Below, piece after piece: positions 50,101 to 60,989 of a stretch of DNA of 64,000 bases (position 1 is its first letter; every line of letters begins with the position of its first letter). Source of the DNA: Pempheris klunzingeri (Eukaryota > Chordata > Actinopteri > Acropomatiformes > Pempheridae). Where the stretch lies: contig NC_092029.1 of NCBI RefSeq assembly GCF_042242105.1, forward strand, positions 18,586,885-18,650,884, given 5' to 3'. The notes beneath the pieces were generated by a model. It made no database searches and was not told where the DNA came from. It saw only the letters and a list, made by a program, of their open reading frames with translations. A program made the position numbers and the translations under genes.

Positions 50101-52118
50101 ACAGAACATGGCAGGTGCTCCGACTGGAGCTGTCGCGTCCATTGGAACTGCCAGGGTCCCGAAAGGCCCCCAAACGACGCCTCAACCGCAGCAGCAACAG
50201 CAGCAGTTCAACTTCCCACCAGGGTACAACCCAATATCGGGAAAACCCGCTACCTCACCGAGTCACTTCAGCCCCATGACCGGGGCCCCCCTAGACAGCA
50301 AACTGTCTAGCAGAGTTCCCCTGAACAACCAGGCGCTGATGGGAGGAGTGCAGGGCCAGTTCAGCAGCACCGTGAACGCCTCATTACAGCAGGGCCTCTT
50401 TCAGCAGTTTGGAGGATCTGGTGAGTGAATAGACTAATAATCCACCTCATATTCATATCAAATGTTTGGATTGCTGCTCTTCAACGTTAGAATATTAATT
50501 GACCCAGTGTCCAGTTATCGTTATTTGAATGCCCAGTGATGTATTTCATCTTTTCACTTTGTTGTAAATTTAAGATGTTGTCATTAGCAAGGAGTCGACA
50601 CTAAAAACCCTTTAATTCACCAATGGGAAAGACCTGATTGATTTAACTTACAAAAAAAGGTTCAGTGTAAAATCCCAGCAAGAAATTTTACTAAAAGATA
50701 AAGTTAAATCATCAGCTGTCTGATTGTGGTCCCACATACGCACTTTTTGTCACAATATAATCAAAAAAGTTATTTGACTTACCTGACCTGGCTTGTTTGA
50801 TTGTCTGTCAAAGCTTTGGTCCAGCAAGACCCAACGTTCCCTCCTGAGATGAGCCCGACCAGCCCGTTGTTGTCACCTCAAAACTCCACCTCCCAGAGTC
50901 CTCTGCTTCAGCAAGCCCCACCTCCCGGCTACCAGTCACCAGACATGAAGAGCTGGCAACAGACAGGCCTGGGCAGCAACAGGTAAAGATCACTTGTTAT
51001 CCCACCCCGCATGTGTTTATCGCATTAGTTTGTTGAAATGAGACCGTCTCACGTGCTCTCTAATGTGTCGTCTTCTCTCCTTGTTTCCATGTGCTGCAGT
51101 CTGTTCAGTCAATCAGGACAGAGTGCAGGACAGGCCTTTGCCCAGCAGGGGGTCTACAACAACATGAGCATCACCGTCTCCATGGCCGGAGGCTCGGGTG
51201 GTGTCGGCTCGTTACCCCCCATGGGGCAGCCGGTTGGCATGAGCAACAGTAACCTCAGCAATGTGGGTTCAGTGTGCAGCGACCAACAGGTTTGTGACTT
51301 TGACTTTTCTGTCATGATGGGATGCTGTCTCGTGTTTTCCATCCATCCCTCCACTTACCCTTCCACCAGCTGACTTATGATTTTTGTAGTCCATTGAAAA
51401 TAAGTGCAGTTCACCTAGTTCTGCCGAGGTATACAGCATCACCATGATAGCATCTGTTGAATGTTGTGCACATCGTGGGGTGTTTACCTGATTTAGATTG
51501 TTGAAGTGACTTTTCTGTTTCTGTAATTTCAATCCAGGATTTTACTTTTATACTACCAGGCTTTATATGTAGGTTTTATTAGATCTTTGTCTTTAATTTG
51601 GTATTGATATCTGCAGATACATCAGCAGATGATTAATGAGAAATTGCCGGCATACACAAATGAATTAATATCTTCATATGAATATGAAGACATGTTTGAT
51701 CACAAACACTGTTCACCAGACAGCGATGGCAGTGCTTCAGCTGTAAAATGTACTCCTTAGTAAGTTAACCAAGCTTAAGGTACCCTTATTTAAAAAAATG
51801 ACCAATGTGTTTATATAAAAAAACAGAAACAAATGTCAGCCTCAAAAATCCAGGATCTTCTGTGCTCTAATGAAGACCAGGCTCAGAAACGTTCATTGCA
51901 GTTCGGTCCTTGCAGCATTATTGCTTCTGTGTCTGCAGGTGCAGCAGGTTCAGGTGTTTGCGGACGTCCAGTGCACAGTGAACCTTGTTGGCAGTGACTC
52001 CTACCTGAACCAGGGCGCCATCGGAGCTACAGCCTCCCAGAAAGGTCCCGGAGCGCAGGGCTCCCAGAACAACCAGGCCCAGCAGAAGAGCCTCCTCCAG
52101 CAGCTGCTCACAGAGTGA
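33452..52118 (+). CDS. ncoa1: Nuclear receptor coactivator 1 / steroid receptor coactivator 1 (ncoa1), 20 coding exons
   Basis: Coding exons: 33452-33540, 37918-38084, 38999-39105, 39239-39416, 40393-40572, 41523-41615, 41877-42017, 42773-42920, 43649-44630, 44897-45124, 46015-46369, 46871-47053, 47336-47450, 47633-47801, 48359-48676, 49317-49418, 49997-50420, 50814-50982, 51100-51289, 51939-52118. All have AG/GT borders, and the phases close on 1505 codons plus TGA (human SRC-1a is 1441). Order of parts: bHLH (about 25-85), PAS-A (about 120-185), PAS-B (about 255-370), Ser/Pro-rich linker, receptor-interaction boxes LHRLL (631-635) and LRFLL (686-690), AD1 (about 1007-1043), Gln-rich region, C-terminal LQQLL (1499-1503). 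SLSVKPDKC and the final LLQQLLTE identify NCOA1 rather than NCOA2 or NCOA3. The family bridges ligand-bound nuclear receptors to CBP/p300 in the nucleus. Box 1 is degenerate (see findings). Confidence 0.97.
37918..38084 (+). CDS. ncoa1: ncoa1 coding exon 2 (bHLH)
   Basis: It encodes [20 protein letters not shown] and then [20 protein letters not shown], the basic helix-loop-helix core. SLSVKPDKC distinguishes NCOA1 from the NFKPDKC/NVKPDKC forms of its paralogues. Acceptor TTTTCTGCAG, donor GTGAGT at 38085. A (CA)n tract begins about ten bases into the following intron. Confidence 0.95.
38095..38141. repeat. (CA)n next to the exon 2 donor
   Basis: About 23 CA units start ten bases after the GT of the exon 2 splice donor and are followed by further CA-rich sequence to 38180. 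Confidence 0.95.
38999..40572 (+). CDS. ncoa1: ncoa1 coding exons 3-5 (linker and PAS-A)
   Basis: Exon 3 (38999-39105) carries [20 protein letters not shown]. Exon 4 (39239-39416) opens [20 protein letters not shown] and continues [13 protein letters not shown] and [15 protein letters not shown], the PAS-A fold. Exon 5 (40393-40572) has [20 protein letters not shown] and QCFTVSQP. Introns between them are 133 and 976 bases. All residues follow the mammalian NCOA1 order with no gap. Confidence 0.95.
41523..42920 (+). CDS. ncoa1: ncoa1 coding exons 6-8 (PAS-B)
   Basis: Exon 6 (41523-41615) encodes [18 protein letters not shown] and [10 protein letters not shown]. Exon 7 (41877-42017; 141 bases, in-frame if skipped) encodes [20 protein letters not shown] and [18 protein letters not shown]. 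Exon 8 (42773-42920) encodes [20 protein letters not shown] and [13 protein letters not shown]. In SRC family proteins this PAS-B region binds LXXLL-containing partners such as STAT6; here the residues are well conserved. A (TG)11 tract at 41841-41862 lies 14 bases before the exon 7 boundary. Confidence 0.95.
41841..41862 (+). promoter_or_regulatory. ncoa1: (TG)11 tract before exon 7 acceptor
   Basis: Eleven TG units are followed by GTGTTCCACTCCAG and the exon 7 boundary at 41877. They replace the usual polypyrimidine tract. UG-repeat RNA upstream of a weak acceptor is a known binding site type for TDP-43 in other genes; the effect here is inferred. Confidence 0.5.
43649..44630 (+). CDS. ncoa1: ncoa1 coding exon 9 (Ser/Pro/Asn-rich linker and receptor interaction boxes)
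   Basis: This 982-base exon encodes residues 368-695: a Ser/Pro/Gly/Asn-rich disordered linker followed by the receptor-interaction domain. [17 protein letters not shown] contains box 2, and [14 protein letters not shown] contains box 3. The position of box 1 reads VKSLL (567-571), with valine in place of the first leucine. A SUMO-type site IKKE (658-661) precedes box 3. The linker is unlike the human sequence, so length and content evolve quickly here. Confidence 0.95.
44897..47450 (+). CDS. ncoa1: ncoa1 coding exons 10-13 (central disordered region)
   Basis: Exon 10 (44897-45124) has [13 protein letters not shown] with a SUMO consensus VKVE (713-716), matching the reported human Lys774 site. 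Exon 11 (46015-46369) has [11 protein letters not shown], a long Pro/Gln/Ser run with repeated QLQSP units, and VKREPPGTP (879-887). Exon 12 (46871-47053) and exon 13 (47336-47450) continue with Ser/Thr/Gln-rich sequence including [10 protein letters not shown] and [11 protein letters not shown]. The splice phases (0, 0, 1, 1, 2) are consistent throughout. Confidence 0.93.
46669..46682 (-). promoter_or_regulatory. CTCF-like motif in ncoa1 intron 11
   Basis: The plus strand reads CTGCCCCCTAGTGG; its complement CCACTAGGGGGCAG is a close match to the CTCF core. It may sit in an old repeat. Binding is inferred only. Confidence 0.4.
47633..47801 (+). CDS. ncoa1: ncoa1 coding exon 14 (AD1, CBP/p300-binding)
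   Basis: It encodes residues 989-1045: [20 protein letters not shown] and [20 protein letters not shown], then [10 protein letters not shown]. This is activation domain 1, which folds on binding the NCBD of CBP/p300. Conservation with mammals is near complete. The acceptor is unusual in having a purine-containing run (CTTTGTGAGCAG). Confidence 0.95.
48359..52118 (+). CDS. ncoa1: ncoa1 coding exons 15-20 (Gln-rich region, AD2 and SRC-1a C terminus)
   Basis: Exon 15 (48359-48676) ends [18 protein letters not shown]. Exon 16 (49317-49418) has [20 protein letters not shown]. Exon 17 (49997-50420) has [20 protein letters not shown], typical of the SRC family Gln-rich segment. Exon 18 (50814-50982) has [15 protein letters not shown], exon 19 (51100-51289) [14 protein letters not shown], and exon 20 (51939-52118) [18 protein letters not shown] ending [12 protein letters not shown] then TGA. 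The final LXXLL box marks the SRC-1a form. The human exon encoding NDPALRHTGLYCNQL between exons 19 and 20 is not visible in the 649-base intron. Confidence 0.95.
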
Positions 52119-53295
52119 CAACCCCCCACCCCCACCCCTTCAGCTCTCCTACTCCCTCTACTTCTCACTTCTACGCCTCCCGCTCGGAGGTCGATGCACC
52201 AGACCCATTGCTGTCTCTGTCTCACCTTTTGGATGGATGGGTGGAAGGATGGATGTGTGGACGGCCACAATGTGTAGGCTCAGAGAGGTTTGGCTGTCGG
52301 TGGAGGTACACAGCCTAACCACCTCTGTGCGTGGGGGAATCGGGGCTGGTTCTTTTACTGCCCAGTACTTGGGGAAAAGACTCAAGTCAGAAGGAGCAGC
52401 AGTGTATTTAAACCTGCCTGTCTAATCTGTCTGACAACCTGTCTGTCTGCCTCAGCCTATTAAAGGCAGCGTTGTCTTGCTGCTCATTCCTTGGTGACCT
52501 ACTTCCTGCTTCCTGACCCAAGAAAACAACTGCGACATCATTGTAGATTTGCCAAGTTGTCGTCACTGTCAAATCAGGGCCGGCCTCCTTTTTTGTGTTT
52601 TTTCTGATCAGATGGTTTCTGTCGGGCTGTCGCAGCAGCAGCAGTGCATCTTGGGAGCACGAGTTTCAGCATACAGCTGAGCTCAGCATTTAAGTGTGGG
52701 AGTATCCCACACAGCAGCACCTCTGGCTTTTATTTTTGTTTGTTTGTGTTTTCCTCTACCCGTCTCTCAGCGATGTGGGAATGTTAAGGTTTCAGACCTC
52801 TGTGGCATTGTGGGATAGAAGCTCAGTATCAGCTGGTTCTGTGACTGTCTCTCTCTATCAGCTACAGTGCCTGGTGGAAGTTTGAGTTTTTCCCAAGCTC
52901 TGCTTCTTCTTCTACATATTATTCTATTACGTCTTCTGTTTTATTTTTTAAAAAAAAATTTCGGTTGAGTTGTTTTGTTTTGTTTAAAATCTTCTGCTCT
53001 CACCGTCATCATCATCATCATCATCATCATCAACAACAACATCAATTTCATGATCATCAGAACAAGCTTTGACAACAGCCAGAAAGGATGGAATGATGGA
53101 TGGATGGATTGATGGGAGACAGACGGGATGCTGCTCAGTTTGGAACTTACATGTCTTTCTCCCTTGGGAGGAGGTTTTATTTTTATTTTTTTCAAAGTGT
53201 AAAAAAAGACTGTTAAGATTATTTAACTGTCTGTCCGTCACATTTTACCCCTCACCTCAGCAGCTGTGAATACAGAGCCCTATAGGGCTCTTTCT

Positions 53296-53296
53296 T

Positions 53297-53341
<45 letters not shown>
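53296..53341. repeat. (TC)n microsatellite
   Basis: About 22 CT units follow TTTCTTTCTTTC within the presumptive ncoa1 3'UTR. Confidence 0.97.
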
Positions 53342-53345
<4 letters not shown>

Positions 53346-53996
53346 ATTTCATGCTATCTCTCGGCCTATCAGTGTTGTTTGCCATGTGCACCATGCAGGC
53401 GGGTAGTATTGTACAATACAGAAGGACAAAAACTTGGGGATAAGCTCACTCTTCTCTTGTAACTGCTTTCCTTTAAAAGAAAAAAATGTAATGAATTGAT
53501 TACTCCGAACAGCAAAACTATGTATGATGTGATTCGATCCAGGTTTTTTTTTTTTTGTTTGTTTGTTTTTTCTTTTTTTTTTTTTTTTTTTTTAAAAACT
53601 CGAATAGTGTCCAGTTCATGGTTCATGAGATTATTTTTGGCATCATGATATTGTAATACCGCTCCATGTCGCAGAGGAGGAGGAGGAAGTTATTCCAACT
53701 TCTGAAAGGTAAAAATAAATTTGAAGCAAGTCTAGATAGATCTTACCCCCTTCTACATCCCATTGAGCGCTACAAGAGCCACACTTCCTGGAAGAGAAAG
53801 AAAAAAAAGAGTTTGATCGCTTTGCTTTCTCTTGTGGTAACCAGAGAGCTAGTAAGCCATCTTTTCTTGCTTTCTCCTCTTTTTTATTTTTTAATTTTTT
53901 TTATTTTCATGTATGTACAATACTTTCAAGAAACCGTTTCAGACAGTACATGTGTTTGTAACCATTGTATAAAAAAAAAAAGCGTAACGATACCCT

Positions 53997-54096
53997 AAAG
54001 CGTGCTCCTTGCTGCGATCACGTTGACATCCGGTGATGCTGACGGTACTGACCTGCATCGACGTTGTACCCATGATCGCAGCGACCGGCACGCTTT
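53997..54096 (+). ncRNA. CpG-dense 100-nt hairpin, candidate microRNA precursor or structured 3'UTR element
   Basis: AAAGCGTGC (53997-54005) pairs perfectly with GCACGCTTT (54088-54096). After a 5x5 internal loop, GCTGCGATCA (54011-54020) pairs perfectly with TGATCGCAGC (54073-54082). Shorter helices follow: ACA 54026-54028 with TGT 54065-54067, CG 54031-54032 with CG 54062-54063, and GATGC 54035-54039 with GCATC 54055-54059. They close a 15-nt loop (54040-54054). Arms of about 43 nt with internal loops and a small terminal loop have pre-miRNA-like proportions. The segment holds 11 CpG in 100 bases amid AT-rich 3'UTR. It does not match a microRNA I can name. A structured mRNA element is the alternative. 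Confidence 0.5.
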
Positions 54097-54470
54097 TGGA
54101 TATTGTTCCTATATAATGTAATTTAAGTAGAGGCTTTAGTAGTAGAACTTCCTAACAAATATGTGATGGATTATTACTTTAAAGCTGTCATGAAATTGAA
54201 AACAGGATGGGTTGAATCACAAAAAAAAAAATGAAATCATTATTTTCTTTTCTTTTCTCATCACCTCCTGCAAACCTGTTTCATCAGTGTTGTTCCCCTC
54301 AAAGAGTCTTTTTGTTTTGTTTTTTTGGGATTCAACCCTCTTCTCCCTCCACCTCTGGTTCCCTGATGAAGACTTCACTCCACTGGCTAAACACACACAC
54401 ACAGTTTTCTGTTGACTACTTTCGCTCAGTCAGACACTGTCTCTCTCAGCGATAACAGACCTCTGTTAAC

Positions 54471-54476
54471 AATAAA
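54471..54476 (+). terminator. ncoa1: Proximal ncoa1 poly(A) signal AATAAA
   Basis: AATAAA follows CTCTGTTAAC, about 2.35 kb after the stop codon and about 375 bases after the hairpin. A GT-rich downstream stretch (GATGTGCTGCTTGTAG) follows about 20 bases later, as expected for a functional site. Confidence 0.5.
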
Positions 54477-57400
54477 AGTCCACTACACACAGAAAAGATG
54501 TGCTGCTTGTAGCACACGCCTTCCCAGGAGGTTTAAAATAAGGAGAAGCCTGCCGAGACGTTGCCTCTTAATATCCTTTACATGACTAGATTAATATATA
54601 TCAGGTACCCAAAGGGTTCGAGTGTAGGACTGACATTCTTTGTATCATCCTCTTAAGCCCTTTTTACACCGGAATAACTCCATCAGGGAACACCCAGTGA
54701 TTTTTAACGACCACAAAGGTCCTCAGTGATTTTGCTTCTGTCAAATCTGCCACGTTTTTACTCCAGCACAAAATCACATGTTCCCTGATTGAGCTGATCC
54801 TGTGTGAATCCTTGTTCTTTGTTCCTTTTTTTTTTTTGTAATCCTCCTTCTGTCATGGAAAATTGGAGACAGTAGTGGAATCCGTGGAGAGGGTTTTGCA
54901 TACAGCGCAGACCTCACATTCACACGTTAGGATGTGTCATCACCCCCTTTGTAAATGAGTCTCACAGCTACCTAACTCATGGCTCACATTAGGTCAACGA
55001 CAGACACGCAGTCTGATGCCGCTTCAGCGGAACAGGGCTTTCCCGTGTGCTGTTTTTACAGAGATACTTCACTGTACGCCACATTACCAAGTACTAGTAG
55101 GATAGTAGGATAGTATGCAAGGTCAACATTCCACCCACCAACTCCTCCGATGTTGTGCGACGTGAGAACCACTTTGTGCTCAGCCGAAATGCTCTGCGTG
55201 CGTATTTGGACGTGTTCACGTGCAACTCCGTGCACCGCGTATCCAAACAGAGGCCCAGGAACAGTCACCATCTTTAATCAGTCCTAAATGCAGGAAACTC
55301 TGCCTCCTGAACTTAAGTACTTCTTTTTTTTTTTTTTGAATGAGTTTTTATTTTTCTGTGTATATTTATTAGAGAAGCATGTGGATAAATCACCAGTAGG
55401 CTTTTTAGCACCTTTTTATTACCTCATTATTTGATCAGACAGGAGTTCTGTCTGATAATCTTTCCTTTTGACCCAGTTTTCACACTGTGAGCAGCTTGTT
55501 TGACCCTCTGCCGCCTGCTGTTGATCAGACAGTGAGTCGCGTTCCCATTTGGCTATATCACAGAATTTTGACAAACATTGCTGCCTGCAAAGCACTTCTT
55601 AAAAGTTCTGGCCTTCAGAGGCTGGCTACAAAAGCAGAGACAGGGAGTCACTATTCAAAACAAAATCGAAAAAGAGCTGTGAGGCCCTTGATGAGATTCT
55701 TGTCCGTTCACTAGGCAGCACTGCTGAAGGAAAGAGACGGCCCGTCAATTAGGAAGCTCAGGATTCTAATTTGCGTATAGTGACGAGCTTCTTGAGTGAC
55801 CACACGTCCGCAGTTCCTACGTTTTCTAGAAAATCTGTGGAATTCCTGTAAGTCTGATCGTGTTTCTCACAGTGTGAACACACTGGTCAGACACTCCTGT
55901 GCCACTGTTTGGTCGATATGAAAGACTCCAAAGAGACAGAAGCTGCACATAGTGGAAGAATGTATTTTTGGAAGGATTCTGTCAGTGTCAGCCTCTTCTT
56001 GTTTATCTGCTCTGATCATTTCACACATACAGTATTGATACACCCCCCCCCCCCGCCTTCCTCCTTTCACTTTTCTACGTGGAATAGGCATTCCTATGGA
56101 AATGGTTTTCCTCTACAACCCTGTTAACTGCAGAAACTCAACAGCAACTGTCAGCTTGTCCTGCTTTTTTTTTTTTTTTTTTTTCTTTTTTTAAAAAAAG
56201 ACATGCCAAATACAACCAATGCATATGTAATATTTTTTATGCAACAGCCATTCAAATGAAACGACAGTCCCTCCTTCCTCACTACAATTAACAGGTACAA
56301 GGTTAGGCTCTTTTGTAACATTGGTTTCAAGATGTTAACATAATGTATATAACAGAGAAATGTGAATATGTATTTGTTCAGAATCAACAAAAAAAGTAGT
56401 GCTCCGAGTTTGTGGGTTCATGGTTTAAAAAAAAAAAAACTACTCGCCTCCGTCATGTTTTTATTTTATGTTTTGATTTTCTACTTTTTTATTTTTCTGA
56501 TGATGTATGTATGTATATGACTATCAGTGAGTGCGTATGTATGTGTGTAAGTGATTAATACTGTATATCTGGTGTTCTCTAAGATGGAAAAGTCGAAGAT
56601 GTCCTGGTTTGATCCTTTTCTTCTTTTACTCTTTAGACCCTGCACAGTACCTGTGGGTGTTTCAGATAACTATGCCAGAGAATGGTTTAGCGACTGCTGA
56701 ATGTGATTTTACTGAGAGAGAAGCAGCGTGGACTGGCTTTTTGTACGGGTTAATTTAAAAAAGGCCATATTATTTAATTTTCTCTGTTGTCAGAAGTTTA
56801 AGCAGATCTGGGAGAGTGGAGCCTTGGTTTTATGGAGAAGCATTGCCTGGTTGTTGTGCATATTAACGGGCTTTTTATTTTTTATTTTCTAACTGTGTGA
56901 CTGATGTAGCCTTTTTTTTTTTTTTTGCATTTGTCAATAGTAAATGACCAAAGCTTCAAGATGTTTGATGGATATCATATGCAAATCTCATCATCACTGG
57001 ACAAGACATAATGTAGCGGCCCCCTCTGTTCATTTGGATTTCTCTCCTCCTCACACGGCGACATTCTGCTGCTTTCTCAACTTTGTTTTGCATGTTAGTC
57101 TTTACTAGCTCATTTACTTTCAAGACACCGTCTGTCCTTTAAAGTGGCCTATCAGCAACATTCTGCGCGATGTCCCAAAGTTAGGTCAGTTCAGAGACGT
57201 CTCCACTTTGCCAATGAGGTCTTTAGTGCCTAAAGTGCTATCACTCGTTTACAGGAAGAAAGAAAACATTGCAACCGATAGCTATGCACCTTACTGAAAC
57301 AAGCATTTCCTCACGTTGACTTGGGTATGTAGAATTAACACTGGAGCAACACTAAATCATTAGTCTCACAGGAAAGATATTAATAGTTACTTCACGCAAA

Positions 57401-58102
57401 AAAGACAACCACCCCCCCCCCTTTAGTGGAAGTACCCCTCTCAGTGAATTTAGTCTAGTGAATTTAGTTGATATCTGATGACCTTTCTCAGCTTTTAATC
57501 TCATTCTTGGAGAAAGTAGTTGTTTTTTTTTTTTGTTTCTTCCATTAACTAAATACTTTATACCAAACTTGAGGTGCCTCGTGTATATACTTTCTGCAGT
57601 AAAGATTGCTCCTTTGCTGTTTAACAATAATAACCTTGTTAACCAGGGTTTTTTTAAACCTTTTTTCACATTTATAAAAAAAAAAAAAAGAAAGTTTACT
57701 GTATTTTAAATGACTTTTTTACACACATTGAAGATTAATCAAATTATTCCAGGAATTTGCAAATACAATCTAATTTTGCACTTTATATCAGATTTACTTG
57801 GAGTGAATAGGCCATCACAATCTGTCTCAATCAGATCAGATCAGTATTTGGAGATAGAATAAGTAATGTCCCCTGAATGTACCAAGAATATGTTAGTTTT
57901 ACTAGTGTAATTTGAAATTAATGAATTACTCAGGTTCTTTATGAAGAACTTGACTGTAGTGGATACCCATTATCCAGCTGACACCTACAAATTGTACACA
58001 CTTTACCTTCTTTGTAATGTAGTTCTCTCTCTGTCTCTGTCTTTCTGTCTACGCCAACCAATCCTCAGTATAAATACTATGCCAATCTTCTTCAGGTGAC
58101 AC

Positions 58103-58158
58103 CCCCTCCCCTCCCCTCCCCTCCCCTCCCCTCCCCTCCCCTCCCCTCCCCTCCCCTC
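58103..58158. repeat. (CCCCT)n minisatellite
   Basis: About eleven tandem CCCCT units. The minus strand is a GGGGA repeat able to form G-quadruplex structure. The glycine/arginine-rich minus-strand frame over it is an artefact. Confidence 0.95.
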
Positions 58159-59621
58159 TGCGCTGTCTGCTTACACCAGGCGTACTGTTAAGAAACCTCC
58201 TCCAGCTTGGACTCTCAGAACATTCCTGCTCACAACACAGTTTCAGCAACCAGTGTCAGTACTCCACTCAGTAGTTGCCGCCACCGCTCGGCATTCTCTT
58301 CTCCTCAGTTTGAACGTGTTTTTCCTTAAACCAAGGCGGGCACTCGCTTTTTCTTAGCAAAAATCAAAAGTCTGGTTGTGTGAGACTTAACCTCTGCTAT
58401 CTAGCAACAATTGTGCACTGACATAATTGACAACACACTAACTTGTCTTCTGTGTTTTGCTTGTCTTGTCGCACTCTCGTGCTGCCTAATGTAGAATGTT
58501 TTGTGGTGTGCTGATACCAGGATCAGGCCAATGCCTGGTGCAGGATCGAGCTAATGTCTGATGTGAGTAATCAGGGAAATTCATTGCAAAAAAAACCAAC
58601 AAACAAACAAAAAAAAAACACAATTTGGCGCACAGAATATATTCCATCAATGAGAGGAGGATCGAGCTTTTGTCATTTACCTCAAGCATCGTCAAAAATA
58701 CAAAACCGTCTCACTTGTCATTGGTCCAACATGATATGGTATTCGTGCACCGCTAAGACTCTCCATTGTCCTTGAAATCATAACCCACTCATTCCTAATG
58801 CTGTTGTTCAAAACTAATCTCTATGTGAAAGTTACTACAGCATCAGTTGTCAAAGTATTGTAAGTGCTGCCGTATTGAGACTGAGATTGGATATGTTGCA
58901 GAGACTTTAAAGGAAGACTTATTATTAATTCACCACTTTGTGTTGTTTTTGGGGCGGTAATGCTTTCTCTGGAGAATTTGAGAAAAATGACCAAGGTTCC
59001 ACTTTCTCCCTTGTACAAATTAATATAAATAAATATATATATATATAAATATATATTATACATTTTACTCATTTTTGTCCAGTTTTGTATATTACACTCA
59101 TGTAAAGTTTGTTTTTAAAGAGGCATCGGAGCAGCTATTACAAGACAATATGAGTGACAATGTTCATCTGGGAGAATTTTATGCATGTTATATTTTCTCT
59201 TTTTCTCTCTGTCTCTTTTAATACCCCCCAACCTTCTTGTTCAGGTGTGTAACGTGAATATAAAGAAATCTACCTTTTCTTTGGAATGTTGTAGACAATC
59301 AGTCTCAGGCCGGGTCCAGTCCCTGCAGGGAGTGAGAGCCCTGCAGGCTGATAGACAAACAAAACTCTTTTTGTTTGACAATTTAAAAAAAAAAACTCTC
59401 TATTTGCATCTACTGGAAGTCTAAATTTGGAGGTTTGTTCATTCATATGTTCGTGGCTGCTCAAGTTTACACACACACTTCTCTACTACACTCAAAACAC
59501 AAACACCTCGTGCATTTGATCCCTCTGCTTTTTTTCCAAGGTGAGGATGCCAACCTTGAGGAAATGATGCTTTGACTAACAAATCTATAACATCTATGAA
59601 TGTGGGAATGCAACACATTGC

Positions 59622-59627
59622 AATAAA
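59622..59627 (+). terminator. ncoa1: Distal candidate ncoa1 poly(A) signal AATAAA
   Basis: CAATAAAAGCACCATTTG is followed within 25 bases by TGTTGTCCCTGTTTG, a GU/U-rich downstream element. It is the last good signal before the repeat cluster begins at about 59690. Confidence 0.5.
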
Positions 59628-59690
59628 AGCACCATTTGAAATGCAGCATGTTGTCCCTGTTTGATCTTTATGTCCCTGAAATTATGATTA

Positions 59691-59790
59691 GGACCCGAGC
59701 ACTAAGCGGTGCGAGGACCCTATTGAAATGTAAGGAAATGCATCCGAAATAAATTGCAAGTTTGACGGCCTAAACATACACGAAAACTCA
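59691..59790 (+). repeat. Fish dispersed repeat (CCCGAGCACTAAGCGGTGCG family)
   Basis: It reads GGACCCGAGCACTAAGCGGT then GCGAGGACCCTATTGAAATG. I recognise this as an abundant fish repeat beginning; only about 100 bases remain before the Tc1 element. Confidence 0.5.
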
Positions 59791-59829
59791 TGAAACACAC
59801 GCATCAGGTGTGCTTGAGATAGAACACAT

Positions 59830-60660
<831 letters not shown>

Positions 60661-60989
60661 TCATCTAAAAAGTGCAGAGCAGTTGGCCTCCAGGACCAAA
60701 TTTGGGAAACACTGCTTTACCAAACTTATATTATTATATTATAGTATATATTTTCTATAGTAAAGATTACATGTCAAATGCTAATTAGAAGTGTGGAGCA
60801 GATCAGAATTTCGATGGAATTATCGCAGAAAATCAAACCTATCAAAACGTTTTTAGTGATACGCTTCCCTGCCACTAGTAATGATGCATGTACTATCCTT
60901 TCATGTCATTAAAAAGAAAAAAGAAAACTTTCTTGCTTGAATACCATCGAAAAGTAGCCTCTGTTTGCCTTTGTGTGTGATTTAACCAT

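Larger units (their letters stand above)
52119..59645 (+). other. ncoa1: Probable long 3'UTR of ncoa1 with alternative poly(A) sites
   Basis: After the stop codon there is no further gene on this strand until repeats begin near 59690. AATAAA signals at 54471-54476 and 59622-59627 would give 3'UTRs of about 2.4 and 7.5 kb. The region contains (TC)n at 53296-53340, long T tracts (53545-53595, 56166-56190), a CAT trinucleotide run (53003-53036), the hairpin at 53997-54096 and a (CCCCT)n tract at 58103-58158. Extension to the distal site is inferred from the lack of other genes. RNA reads would settle it. Confidence 0.5.

Noticed and set aside
58049..58249. Gly/Arg-rich minus-strand frame
   Set aside because: It is the reverse translation of the (CCCCT)n array.
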